Program-made: the position numbers and the translations under genes | Notes under the pieces: generated by a model | What the model saw: the letters and a program-made list of their open reading frames with translations, nothing else | Told to the model about the DNA's origin: nothing | The model's database searches: none | Shown here: positions 52,836-64,000 of the stretch, one piece after another | How the letters are laid out: the number at the start of each line of letters is the position of its first letter | Numbering within the stretch: position 1 is the first letter of the stretch | Assembly (NCBI RefSeq): GCF_026151205.1 | Contig: NC_087073.1 | Location: 8,037,411 to 8,101,410, forward strand | Length of the DNA stretch: 64,000 nt | Reading direction: 5' to 3' | Source: Bolinopsis microptera | Taxonomy: Eukaryota > Ctenophora > Tentaculata > Lobata > Bolinopsidae

Positions 52836-53911
52836 TTGGTGCAGTATACTAACAGCCTATGAAAAGTTAAAACAGTTTATAAACGTGTAAAATCAAATGA
52901 AAATGTGCCATTATTTTGCAAGGATTTCCTTGATTTTAATTTGAACAGAAAACACTTTATTGGCTAATAATTGACGTAACGAAATGAGATTAGATTTTTA
53001 GAGGAAATTAAATTCATATGCCTATGAGTTGGAGGGAAAGATTGGAGAGCTGCAAAAAAAGTGCACTTTTCTAGAACCTTTTTCGTTTTTATATGATGTC
53101 AAGGCTATCAATGTAACACGTTGGATTGGTGGATAAGTGTTAGGTATTTTGTTGTCTAACACTCTTGTAAGTGGGTGTTACAATGAGTAACAAAGGGAAG
53201 AAAGCAGGGTGGGGAGATAACATGTCAGGTCTAAAAACAGTAAGTCGCTGAGAGGAGATCTTCTTCAATAGCAGCTGCTAGGAGGACTGACGTGGGTGAT
53301 ACAATTTAGAGAAGAGTACGAAGTGCTCGGCTTTGGTGCAATTTATACTTGGTATTAAGACTAATACTATTATAGAGAGGTGGAGTTAAAAATAGATTTC
53401 GCCATTCTTGCGCAAAACCTGTAATCAGAGCACCCTAGCTCAGCACGTACTACAGAGTTCATGACGTGGGCCCGGAGCTGTTGGAAACAGAAAATGGAGG
53501 AAACATATTTGTCGAACTAGAGTGCGCTATCTGGACTCGTTGGATACGTACTGAAGTTCGACAGGGATGATTTTTGGCGCACTTAAGTTGTTGAACTAGA
53601 GTGCGTGTCGAACTTATAGATTACGTAAATCAAGGGTCTTTCCGCAAAGTGGGACAAGCTTCGGAGAAATGTAAAATTTTGTGACATTAAAGAAGCAAAT
53701 CCATTAGGTGATGGTAGGTGAAACCTGACCAGCTAGTATTGTAAGTACTCTACCTTTTAGCAGGGAGCAGGTGTTTAATAATTCATTTGCTAACGCTTTA
53801 TCGTGACTTGGGTTTCACGGCTGTACTACGGAACTTATTAATCAACTATATACAGCAAACACAAGATAATATAAATTAAATCATAAAATCGAGTGGCCGA
53901 GTAGTCTCGAC

Positions 53912-55605
53912 TCACCCATAACTTCTCCAAAGGCGTCTATCATGAGCTTTGTACACTAAATCGTTGAAATTACTTAAACTAAATCTTTTATTTACAATCA
54001 CAATAATTTGTTTTGTCATAATGTCTTTTAATAATAAATCAAATAAATTTGAACGAGGTCTGCCCCTCCTTCCTTTGTAGTCAAAACATCCTAAACATGC
54101 AAATCTGAAAGATAAGAAGGCGGGAGTGTCATCACCGCTTCTGAGAACGTGCCCAAGCATCTTCCATCTTGCTTTCTTGATCCTTTCAGTAAGGGGTCTG
54201 ACATTACATCTCTTATATAAATTCTCGTTGCTGATAACCGTAGGCCAATAGGTGTTGATTATCTGTCTCAGATGCTTCCTTTGAAGAACGTCGACAGATG
54301 CCATTACGGTTTCAGGAGCAGCCCAGCTGCTACAGTTATACAACAACACTGAAGTGACAAGAGCTTCGTACAGCTTCAGCTTTCTACTCTCACTGATCTG
54401 AACAGAACTATTCAACCAGACTTTCTTGTAGGTGTAGAAGGCAACATTGGCTTTGTTGCGTCTGTTGACAATATCTCTTTCTGAACAGAGCTTTGATCCT
54501 AATAGCACTGACTCTCGCCACTCTTCATCTCCTCTAATTTTATTGCCATGGGCATCTAAAGCATCTGTATCTGCCAAATACACTCTTGTAAACACCGTCT
54601 TTGATTCGTTAACAAAGAGACTCCAATCCTTTAGTATATCACTGGCAATCTCTAGTATCTTCACCAGGCTCTGACCATCTTCACTCAGAAGCTCAGCATC
54701 GTCAGCATAGGCGGACTCTAACGGGAGGCCTCTATCAGAGACTGGGGGGTTCGGTCTAGGAATCGTGACACTGATCACGGCTCTGATGTGATTCAGGGCA
54801 CCGGCAAGGGTCAATGTAAACACTTTACCTGCCAGACTGTCTCCCTGGTAAGCGCCAATATTAATCACAAATTCACCAGACTCAGATCTGTTGACCGTCA
54901 CCTTGAGCTTTGTATTTGAGAGGAGGTACTGAACTAGGCGAATGTCGTCTCTAGAGCATCCTGCATCAATGAGGAGGTTGATGATGGTCTGTCTGCGGAT
55001 AGTATTAAACGCAGCAGTCATGTCAATGTTGATTTTACTATACTCAAACTCGCGCCTGGTAACCACTGATGTCAACATTCTCTGAGACCATACCAGTTCA
55101 GCGCAACTGCGACCCTGCTTGTATGCCGCCTGCCAAGGTCCAGTGTACATATCAACGTGGTAATTGATTCTGTTCAAGGCTACGAGGGATAAGACTTTTC
55201 TAGTTCCATTTAGCAATGTGAGGGGCCGGATAGACTTTATCGGACCTCGGGGTTTTCCTGGCTTCTGAAGGGGTGTCAGGATATACCTTCTCCAATAGCT
55301 GGGATGTATGTGTTGGTCTCAAAGGAGAGATTATAGATTCTAGCCAACTCACAGTGGAGGGGATATCCAGCAGCTTTCATTAGCTCATTAGGTATACCGT
55401 CAGGGCCACACGCTCTACCGGATTTCAGCTTCATAACAGCACGGCCAACTTCTTCAGGTGTTATGGGACAGAGGAGGCTTCCAGGAGGGTCTATGAATGC
55501 TGGGAGGTGGGGTTCATCTTTGTCATTGAACTCATTATTAAAGTATTCTTTAATAGCTACTACGGAACAGTCGCATTTAAACCCTGGTAACCCCGAAGTT
55601 AACAA
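53912..55605 (-). pseudogene. Non-LTR retrotransposon reverse transcriptase, truncated and frameshifted
   Basis: Frame 1 (55276-55605) holds the RT start (KLKSGRACGPDGIPNELMK). Frame 2 (53912-55216) holds the palm motifs INIDMTAAFNTI, GAYQGDSLAGKVFTLTLAG and SAYADDAELL, then the post-RT region with RWKMLGHVLRSGDDTPA and GRRGRPRSNLFDLL. An extra AT in the ATAT at 55281-55284 breaks the frame between EG and ILTPLQKPGKP. No endonuclease or ORF1 is present, so the copy is 5'-truncated near 55605. The clade cannot be fixed by eye. The upstream region 52836-53900 holds no gene. Confidence 0.88.
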
Positions 55606-56213
55606 TAATAATCGAATTCTTTTTTACTAGCCTGTCACAATAGATTTTACCATCGATGATTGAATTAAGCTACTTTCATATCCTCAAGGCTCTTGATCGT
55701 AAAAATTTCAAACCCTTAGCGAGTGATTTAGTGGAAATTAAATAATAAATTACTAATGAAGTTGACAAAACTAGAAAATATAAATTTTATAGTGATATTA
55801 TTATTATTTTGCTCGTCCAAAATTTATCACACGACTTGGATTTTTACAGTTTTTTACCCGGGGACCGCCCGGACCACAGGCTAAGTGTTCATAAACACAA
55901 TGAATGAAGATATGGCGAATGAAGATATGGCGGAATGACAGACTGAGCGCCGCCCAGTAGCGGTTTTGCAGACGGAGCTGAACATATCCCTGACCTGCAG
56001 GTGACCTCAACCCGTAAACCATAAACAATCCAACTTGCGTTTTACTAAACCAAAACATTTGTTGTCCACGAATCCTCTAGGAAGCATGTTTATTGTTTAC
56101 AATTACCCTACTTCGTTATCATGGGGTAATGCTGATTCGAATCCATCCGAAATACATCGAATGAAGTTACTTTCATACTCTCAGGGCCTTTTCTCAAGAA
56201 TTTTATTGAATTT

Positions 56214-56693
56214 GGGCGAGCGATTTCGTGGGAGCACGACAAAACACAAATTCAGAAAAGGAAACAAACAATATGACCGAGTAGCATATATGCCTCTGCT
56301 TCGTACTACTACATACTACTATTCTTCAATGCATTTTAATGCAAAATGCATTGTGACGGAATTCTGTCCTTTTCGCACTACCATTCCAAATCAAAGTGGT
56401 AAAATACAGTGGTGCACGCCGCCGCCGGAGGAAACATATTGGACAAGCTTCGGAGAAATATAAAATTTTGTGACATTGTGGGCGAGCGATTTCGTGGGAG
56501 CACGACAAAACACAAATTCAGAAAAGGAAGCAAACAATATGACCGAGTAGCATATATGCCTCTGCTTCGTACTACTACTATTTTTCAATGCATTTTAATG
56601 CAAAATGCATTGTGACGGTTTTGTCCTTTTCGCACTACCATTCCAAATCAAAGTGGTAAAATACAGTGGTGAACGCCGCCGCCGAACGCCGCC
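56214..56693. repeat. Direct duplication of ~214 bp ending in GCC-rich sequence
   Basis: Copies 56214-56428 and 56480-56693 are nearly the same, from GGGCGAGCGATTTCGTGGGA to CCAAATCAAAGTGG and a CGCCGCCG tract. Each contains the palindromic ATGCATTTTAATGCAAAATG. More CGCCGCCG tracts follow at 56673-56720 and 56985-57050. No coding use is evident. Confidence 0.8.
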
Positions 56694-57830
56694 GCCGACT
56701 TTTTGCCGCCACGCCGCCATGCCGAAGAATAAATCAGCAGCGCGCGGCGACCGGCGTGAAAGTTGTATTTTGAGAATTTTGAAATATCTTCCATCGGTAA
56801 AACTAAATTTGTAACATGTTATTGTGAATTGTAGCATGCTTGGGCATTTTCTTAACAATTCACGTTAAAATAAAATTAAAACAACCATAAACTGAAACTG
56901 GAAGCCAAAGCGGTATTTTGAAGCCCATCCCGTACAGAGACTGCATATTTATGTTCGACTGAGTCACAACTACAAGTGCCAAGGGGCCACGCCGCCGAAC
57001 GCCGCCGCCGCTGCAAGTTTTGGCCTCGCAAAACGCGGCGGCGTGCATCACTGGTAAAATTGAAACAGCAGACTAGCAGAATGAGAACTAGAGCTGCATT
57101 TTGGGTATTTTTTGCTCGATAAGCTAGGGACCCAAGGTAAACCTCCCTTGACGTATTTTTTACCGTATTATTCATCCTAAGATGATTAGACGCTGTTTAA
57201 ATGTTTCCTGGTCAAAATCGCAAAAAACATGTTTTTTTAGATTTTTTGGTGGAATATCGACAAAATATGAAATATGCATAATGATATTGATAAAGCTGCA
57301 TTAGAACTGTACTAGCCGCAAAATATAGTATAAAAATTGATCTTTTATTTCAGGATTTTGTATTGAGTTCATCTTCCTCCATTTTCTCCTTGTCCTTGTC
57401 CTGAAATTAGAAGTGTCCGTGATTCACGCAATCGTTACAAAACCTAGTTTCTCAAGCACTCTTCAAGTCTTCGACTACAATTGCTTCATTTTTGATCTAA
57501 CCTCGCATGAAGACGCGATATCAAACAAAATCGGCGTAATGACAACATACACCATACCTTCTTGAACTTTTGGCGGTTTGGTAATATAGTACAATCAAAG
57601 ATAACCGATATCGTAAACATACCATCGATATTTGTTCATTGTTGTGTTGAGCCCAGGCAAAATTATTTATCGCTTAAATCATTTGTATTGGGCTTGTGGT
57701 TGCTAAAGCATACCGTTGGGTGTTGATCTTATTTATTTAAAAACCAACTGATCCAACTTAAACTATTCTGAGAAAATGAAATACTCAGATGAGATAATGA
57801 TATTCTCCAATTTGAGTATTACTACTTTAT

Positions 57831-57914
57831 ATTCTTAATGAAGTTCGAAAGCTCATTAAAAAACAACAACTTTATTTTCTTAATGAAGTTCGAAAGCTCA
57901 TTAAAAAACAACAA
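57831..57914. repeat. Tandem duplication, ~45-bp unit
   Basis: TTCTTAATGAAGTTCGAAAG and the adjoining CTCATTAAAAAACAACAA occur twice in a row. From 57060 to 59993 I find no convincing gene. Confidence 0.85.
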
Positions 57915-59993
57915 GACGAATTATATATATTAGTCGATCTTGATTGGTTCATTTTATCAATGCAACTCCCACTTTGCCTATTTTTGACCTCCTGTTTTAT
58001 CATACCAGTCATTTCAGTGAAGTTGATGAGTGATGACCAAATAAAATGTTAACCTTTTTGTAAAATGATGCTGCGGAATTCGCATTTTTTATTTCGATCG
58101 ATTATTCAAAAATGAATAAAAAATGTCTTGGAAGTTTGAGTTGTTCCATCTAATATGACAATTGTTGTCATTTTATCAGGCAGGAGATCTCAAAACCTCT
58201 ACCAGAAGTTGAATTACAATTCTCGACAGTTCCTTGACACGAAACAGGTGCTACTGTATGTCGAATTAGAGACTCCATCGTCCTAAATTAAAGACGCAGT
58301 TGTCTCCGTTCCGTCATGATAATTGTCTACTGAGTTGAGTTGCTGAATAGAACGACCAGTAACCGGTTTATGAAATATTAAAATATGTTACTATTAATTT
58401 AGGTTCTGCCTGTCTTACTAATGGTAATTTGGTAAATAGAGTTAGATAGTTGGATTAGAGCGAGGGTGGAGGGACTATAATTTACTACTTAGTCACGATC
58501 TGTAACCATAACCTTTATTTGGTAACACTAACAGTAGTTCAGAGAACAGGCATTTTACTCCATATTATCCACTGGACCCTGTGGTTTTGTTAGTTTCTGT
58601 TTAGTGTAGGACTGTCAATGTTAGGGATAGAGTAAGGGTTACAGTAATAAATAAGAGTTATATGCAAGGGTTTAAGACAGTGTTGAAGGCTCAATATCAT
58701 GACACAATGCCGTGAAATGAAATATACCCTTTCTTGTGGTTGGTCTATATAAGTCATCACAAAATGAACCTCCTAAGTTCAATAAATCCATTTTCAATTG
58801 CCACACCTTGAGTCATGACTCATGAGGTAACCTTCATCAGATCTCTTTTAATACATATTCATACGTTTATCAGACCGCTTAAATCATTTCCATTCAACCG
58901 TTCTGAGAGGAGGGGTATTATGAGATACGCGTTCATTAATCAGTCATCAGCCAGCGCAATACCATTTTAATGATACTGATCGGAATATCGAAGATTGGTT
59001 ATGCTCGGTACTGAATACATTTCGGGTCTTGATTAGCATGATCGCATCCTGAAGTTGTTTCTGATAGATTGAAACTTGTCGAAGGACCCGAAATTACCTG
59101 GGCTTGTTGACACTTATCGTACAGATTGAGGGGTTCATCCAATATTCATCCAATATTCTGGGATTGTTATGGTAACAATTTGCTCAATTCTGAAATATCG
59201 TAATGAGATTGAGTCGGCTTTACAGTTTACATACTCTTTATATTTGAAGATTGACTCAGAGAGCTTATCATCATCAGTACATATATTATGTATATTGTAA
59301 CAGATTGATCTAGAAATCAAGGCGCAATGTTCTTACCGTGTCTAACTTTCATAATTTCACGTTTACAGGTTTACGTATCACTGATCAGCCGTTTTCTATT
59401 TTCTATTATTTTTGGCTATCCAAAGAATATAGAAAATAGCAAGAACCCTTCTAAAGTGGTGTTAAGAGACAACGATATTTATTTATTTTGCGATTTGACA
59501 TCACTTGTGGATCCAAATTTGGGGACCTGAAGTTTTTATTACAATTTGTATTTCTTGATTTACTGTTCGAAAGGAGATTGCATTCGACCGGCCAAAAATA
59601 TGTTAATCATATACAATGGTTTATCTCTGACGGATTTTCGCGGGAGTTGTTGTCGTGGTTTCAGTGAAATGGTAACAAATATATACATATCTGTAGTAAT
59701 ATTATTTGGTAAATTAGGCAGGTAAATAGTTGGGAATTATAAGCTTAGACTTTGGTGTGTGAGAGTAGAATTGTCGCTTAATATCAAGATACGGTTTGAT
59801 TATAATGAATTTATCGTTAAATTATAGTTACACGAGTGCAGTTGTACTAAGTTGCCGGATTTGTACTTTGTTTAAATTGTTAGTGGTAAATTAATTTGTT
59901 ATAGGTGCACCACTCGTAGGGTGTCTTGACCTATTAGTATAAACCACCAATAAACTAATAGATAAAAACAGATAATGTAATGATCGTACTCAC

Positions 59994-60075
59994 CGATCAA
60001 AGGTTGGCTTCTTTGATCAGTTGCGTAGGCGCCGAATCCTATCAAAAGTAATATAGATTGAATATAACAGCCCAT
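59994..60075 (-). CDS. Candidate first exon encoding a signal peptide
   Basis: The minus strand has ATG at 60075, a 20-residue hydrophobic leader (GCYIQSILLLLIGFGAYA), the polar segment TDQRSQPLI and a strong donor ATCG|GTGAGTACG. This is the usual shape of a first coding exon of a secreted or membrane protein. I could not find the following exons with confidence downstream on the minus strand, so it may be partial, a remnant or chance. Confidence 0.45.
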
Positions 60076-60518
60076 TGTTATTACAAAGTTAATATAAATA
60101 CGTCATGCAATCACCGTATTGAGATGGCAAATGGTAAAACCTGACGAACTTTTTCGAACAGTGACATTAACAATATCAGTGATTGGATTGAAACGTCCTG
60201 GCTTGAAACGTTCCATTTTTATTATACTTTTAGTGATCGAGATCTGATGTTGGCAAGGTGACAACCTTTATCTTTTATCGTATTAATAACGATACCTCCT
60301 TTGAGCAGTAAGCACGTTGAGCACTTGGTGGTACAAATACAGATGATGAACGTTAGTGGCCGCACGTGCAACCTTTTGTCACAAATCAAGATGTTTCTAT
60401 GAAATGACGGCTTGTGCGGCTTAGTGCTTACCATTTACCAATACCTATTACCACCTATGGTCCATACTCCATAGCTATTGAGCTGTTCATGACTCAGATG
60501 AGATCCGTTGTTTTTCTG

Positions 60519-60592
60519 CTGCTCAGTTGTAGCGGCTAGATCTAATGTGATTATACTCAGTTGTAGCGGCTAGATCTAATGTAATTATACTA
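60519..60592. repeat. Tandem duplication, ~36-bp unit
   Basis: CTCAGTTGTAGCGGCTAGAT followed by CTAATGTGATTATA is present twice, back to back, with one base change. Confidence 0.85.
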
Positions 60593-60630
60593 ACAATAAT
60601 ATATCGGTAGATAAAGAGTGTCTGTTGTGA

Positions 60631-60777
60631 TGATGTCTGGTCCACGAGTGTTACCAAGTAATCGAGCATCTCCGAATCAGACGGTTACTAATGTTTTTGA
60701 TACTGTTCGTCGACCATTATCAAATCAAGAGGCCACCGCCCAATTTATGATATCGAGTACAAAGCCTCAAACTTGAT
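60631..60777 (+). other. Small open frame, 48 codons, unsupported
   Basis: The frame starts MMSGPRVLPSNRASPNQTV and ends SSTKPQT. Its composition is plausible for a protein start, but there is no splice or homology support. Confidence 0.15.
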
Positions 60778-61160
60778 ACAGCAACAGTGTTTCATTTGTC
60801 GCGAAGAAAGAATAAACTGTACTTGCTGATGGCTGGCATCTTTAAGGATCAGCCCGAAATTTCCCATTTTCCCATATGCACCCAATTTCTTTCAATCAGG
60901 GCATCGATCGCTGAATATCTTACCAGAGTCGAAACGAATAAGTGATGTGCGACATTTTTATCCGAGAAACAAGATTATTTAAATAAATAGGTAATAAAGA
61001 TAGTATTTATGCCTTCCTTTAAGCACCATTAAAAACGTAACTTTTGCTTTGAACCCTAATTTGAGAGCTTCTGTAAAAGTTTACACGTGTAGCTGATTAA
61101 CACGTGTTTTTTTAAAGCTTCTAGACTGACAACCTGTTGTACCAATGATATATTTAATTA

Positions 61161-61185
61161 CCCCCCCCCCCCCCCCCCCCCCCCC
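61161..61185. repeat. Homopolymer of 25 C
   Basis: An uninterrupted run of 25 C follows TTTAATTA. On the minus strand it is poly-G and could form quadruplex structure; the exact length may be an assembly estimate. Confidence 0.9.
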
Positions 61186-61470
61186 TAGAGTTACTCCAAT
61201 ATTGATTAATTCAACATAGTCGCTGTCAAGTGTCAGAATAAATGTTTTTCGCTTCTGACCACTGATCAGCAGTCGTCGAGTTTATGATGGTGTAGTTCAT
61301 GACCTGACCACATGTGATTGAACACAGGAATCTTCGCTTGTTTAATGTTTATCACAAATGTCAAATATATCGTTAAGTAGTTAGTTATAGTACTAGTAGC
61401 ACAGCCAAAATAGTTTATTTATAGTATTTATAGTATAAGTGTCAGGCAGAAATCAATTTTAATCAAGTTG

Positions 61471-61519
61471 CAGAGGGGGAGGTTAACCCCTCCAGAGGGG
61501 GAGGTTAACCCCTCCACAT
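61471..61519. repeat. Two copies of a palindrome-centred G-rich 21-mer
   Basis: GAGGGGGAGGTTAACCCCTC occurs twice in tandem and is centred on GTTAAC. No gene is seen in 60778-62192. Confidence 0.7.
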
Positions 61520-62192
61520 CATTAGAAATTAATTTTGGTCCACACTGGCACAATGTTGTTATTGCCGAGTGCCCATTATAAAACGAGACCTTTCCTCAAA
61601 AAAGCACTTACAGCAGGTGTTATGTACACATGTACACTTACAACATATCATGATGTTGCAATTATCAGACTTCTAAGTGTTGCGTTCTACATAATTTGGC
61701 CCCTCCGGCCTTCAAGCATCGAACATTTACTCGTTATAGTCCTCGTGGTCGGCCAGAAAATTGTGACGATTTCACCGCTTTGACTTTTGTTCTCGTTCCT
61801 GTTCATTTTTATTTCTTGAGTCCATTTTCAGTGTATATAATGCCATTGAACGGTGCGTTATTGGTCGAGATTTGAGGCTTTTAAGGATTTCGCTCATTGT
61901 CTGGAAATAACCTTTAAACTCATTCTGACCAAATAACCTTTTAGCTCCTTGTGAAGAAATAACCTTTCAGTTCGTACTTCGTTGTGAGAAAATAACCTTT
62001 CGGTTTGTGTGCCTTTCTGAAGAATAAGCCAACATTCGAGGAATAAAAATTCTATCTAAATCATTTCTAGCCAATTCAAGCTTTATTTTTTATTGAACCA
62101 CTTTATATCAGAGTGGGAGTTGGAATATATTTGTTCGTTATGGACGCAATTTAGCCAACGAATCCTTCCAAATTGGCATTAAACGATTCGAT

Positions 62193-63655
62193 CTGGGGGT
62201 CCTTTCCGAAATGAAACTTAGTAGTAAATATTGCTTAGTTTTCCCTTTTTTGCTAAAATCCGTTCCGAAAACCAACTTAAGTAACAAAGTTAGCAAATTT
62301 TCAAGCAAAATTTTTGAATTAAGTTTTTACTTCGATTTTTGCTTAGTTTCAACTTAAGAGCTATTTTTTGCTTAAGTTGCTTCCAATTTTTCATTTTTTG
62401 CTAATTTTTTTAAGTTTGGTTCAGACCAACCTTAGAATTGTAAGTTTTTACTTAATATCCCAAATTTCATTGCAAGTTGATTGAATTGAACAATTTGAAC
62501 AATAATTCAGTGTTCATAAAAGGATTTTCTTTAGATTTGTTTGGAGAGGCGAATCATACACAGTTTAGGTTCTAAAAAGGATTTTAAAGTTATCATTTAT
62601 CAAGAAAAGTAATCATTAACAATATTATTCCGTACATTAATTCCTTTTCTGATTTCTTCCGCCTCGTTCGGCTGCCTTGGAGGGGCAGCCCGCCGGGATT
62701 GTTCAGCTTGCTCTTCTCACATATCTTGAAGAATGTGTGGCAAAATTTCTGGATCACGAATTCTCCTATTACGGCAGTAATTATGAAATACAACGCATGC
62801 AGCAATGATATCGCAACGAATTTTTGGTTTGAATTGCAAACCATCCGTATTTTTACTGTCAAGACATCGCCATCGTGATTTGACCACCCCATTTGTTCGT
62901 TCTATAACACATCTACACCGTTTCAAGGACTTATTGAACCTCTTCTCTGCCTCTGATTTTGGATCCAGAAATGGAACGATAAGTCTCTCACGCAACGGGT
63001 AACCCGAGTCGCCAATTAGCCAACCGGATACAGATGAAGTGCTGAGATTTCTGCAAATTTTGCTCATTTTCCAGACCGTGCTGTCATGAACTGACCCAGG
63101 CCACCGTATAGAACATGCTGTGATGACCATATTCATGTCACATACGTAATATATAAGTAAAGTCTTCTCTTCAGAAGTAAACGAGCGTGCTCTTTGTTTG
63201 CCGGCCACACTCATGGTAACACTACGAGGAAACAAATTAGGGAGATTCAGATTTAATCACAGTGCAGATTCGAATTTCAATAGTGAATATTAGAACTCAT
63301 AAAATTAACATTTATTGATTATCAAATTCAAATTGCGATATCAAATTCAACTCAACATGAATGGTTATATTCATGATAACAAAATCCATGGCACACCAAC
63401 AAGCACGTGATCGCACCAACAAGCAATTGCATGACGAATTACGTCATCAGAGTTTTTGCGCGCATTTTAGGCGCGCATTTGTTACTTGCACGTGTAAATT
63501 TGTAACTTTGACGCGTTTCGTAAACACTTTAAGTAAAAGTTTCGGAAACGCTGCACTTTACTTAAGTAGTGTTTCGGTAAGGACAAACATGATTTTACTT
63601 GGCGATTACTTAAACTAAGTAAGAACTTAAGTTTCATTTCGGAAAGGACCCCCAG
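62193..63655 (-). mobile_element. Harbinger element, internally deleted
   Basis: Its termini CTGGGGGTCCTTTCCGAAAT and the complement at 63655 form TIRs of about 28 bp. The subterminal regions repeat CTTAAGT-type blocks. A target duplication is not evident at the ends. It carries the HARBI-type frame described separately. At 1.46 kb it is shorter than an autonomous two-gene Harbinger. Confidence 0.85.
62717..63214 (-). pseudogene. Harbinger transposase core fused to a Myb-like N-terminus
   Basis: ATG 63214 gives 165 residues. Residues from about 26 on match a DDE_4/HARBI1-like nuclease: VCDMNMVITACSIRWPGSVH, then WLIGDSGYPL (second Asp) and CVIERTNGVVKSRWRCL (third acidic residue). The region with the first Asp is absent. 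The first ~25 residues (SVAGKQRARSFTSEEKTLLI) look instead like the start of the Myb/SANT-like accessory protein that Harbingers also encode. An internal deletion would then have joined the two genes in frame. Without the first catalytic residue it should be inactive as a nuclease. Confidence 0.8.
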
Positions 63656-64000
63656 GCGTCTTAGTATTTGCCCAGACTAAAGGAGGAAAGTTTTAGATCG
63701 TTCAGCCACAATCGCTCACGCGTGAGAAAGGTCTGTCTATTTACTATATAGGTCACATCTTTCGAGTCTCAATTCGAATATTTCTTATTTTTTTAAAGTC
63801 TTTGTTATTAAGGTATCAAATAATCATGTATGTTGATTTGAAGCCCTGAGATTTCAACCAATGCGTGCTCCTAACTCACTAAATATACGTTGTTCTAGCT
63901 AGTTCCATCATGGCGTTTGATTGGGGAAGCACGTGCACTACGCCTCCCTAGTTACAATCACTTCACCGCTGTGACTCACCACGGTTATTAATGGGTTAAC

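Noticed and set aside
56035..56463. A 142-codon plus-strand frame
   Set aside because: It crosses the start of a non-coding duplication and its residues resemble no protein; the duplicated part recurs out of context.
59135..59320. Minus-strand frame as a second exon of the signal-peptide gene
   Set aside because: No acceptor in the right phase was found and the frame ends in a stop without domain features.
61535..61783. An 82-codon plus-strand frame
   Set aside because: It has no splice, homology or composition support.

Overview
The window is nuclear DNA from an animal, most likely an early-branching one such as a cnidarian. It is AT-rich, its genes are split by short GT-AG introns, and it carries LINEs, Harbinger, pogo and foldback elements and TTAGGG-type internal repeats. 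Its proteins are metazoan in style: NBAS, rhodopsin-type and LDLa-bearing 7TM receptors, SRCR and TSP1 modules, and a PIM-like kinase. The species cannot be fixed from the sequence. Exon boundaries below were read by eye from splice-site motifs and codon phase.

Region 1 (1-18114, minus strand): most of an NBAS-like gene, the large ER-Golgi tethering protein with a WD40-like N-terminus and a Sec39 domain. It runs from its start codon at 18114 almost to its C-terminus, which is cut by the window start. Two of its introns hold three compact genes on the opposite strand: a divergent rhodopsin-type GPCR with an in-frame TAG (3386-4366), an intronless PIM-like kinase (6790-7617) and a three-exon secreted protein of unknown family (8153-9186). 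A 2.5-kb foldback element with two 828-bp, almost identical arms (13440-15971) sits beside an NBAS exon that also reads through an in-frame TGA, so the gene may be damaged in this haplotype.

Region 2 (18400-23480): no host gene; a TIR element flanked by TAA with a CR1/Jockey-like LINE fragment inside it, a second LINE tail, and a repeat with TTAGGG-like blocks.

Region 3 (23481-31601, minus strand): a secreted mosaic protein built from a Cys-rich N-terminal domain, three TSP1 repeats and then eight SRCR domains alternating with seven TSP1 domains. The exons are symmetric (phase 1-1), and several 843-bp genomic units are nearly identical, which points to very recent tandem amplification.

Region 4 (31602-36308): repeats, including a Mutator-like foldback element with a perfect 9-bp target duplication, a 17-bp minisatellite and a second TTAGGG-bearing repeat.

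Region 5 (36309-46503, minus strand): a 15-exon BCCT-family (betaine/carnitine/choline) transporter with a long Cys-containing loop insertion. Its introns carry a pogo-like relic and three MITEs.

Region 6 (49205-52835, minus strand): a two-exon receptor of about 1170 residues with a signal peptide, a Cys-rich/LDLa ectodomain and a 7TM domain.

Region 7 (52836-64000): mostly repeats: a 5'-truncated, frameshifted LINE, a duplicated GCC-rich block, a candidate signal-peptide exon (59994-60075), a 25-nt poly-C run, and a Harbinger element whose internal deletion seems to have fused a Myb-like start to the transposase core. No operon-like organisation is seen. The clearest functional theme is cell-surface and secreted proteins (two GPCRs, an SRCR/TSP1 protein, a transporter, a small secreted protein) beside one housekeeping trafficking gene.
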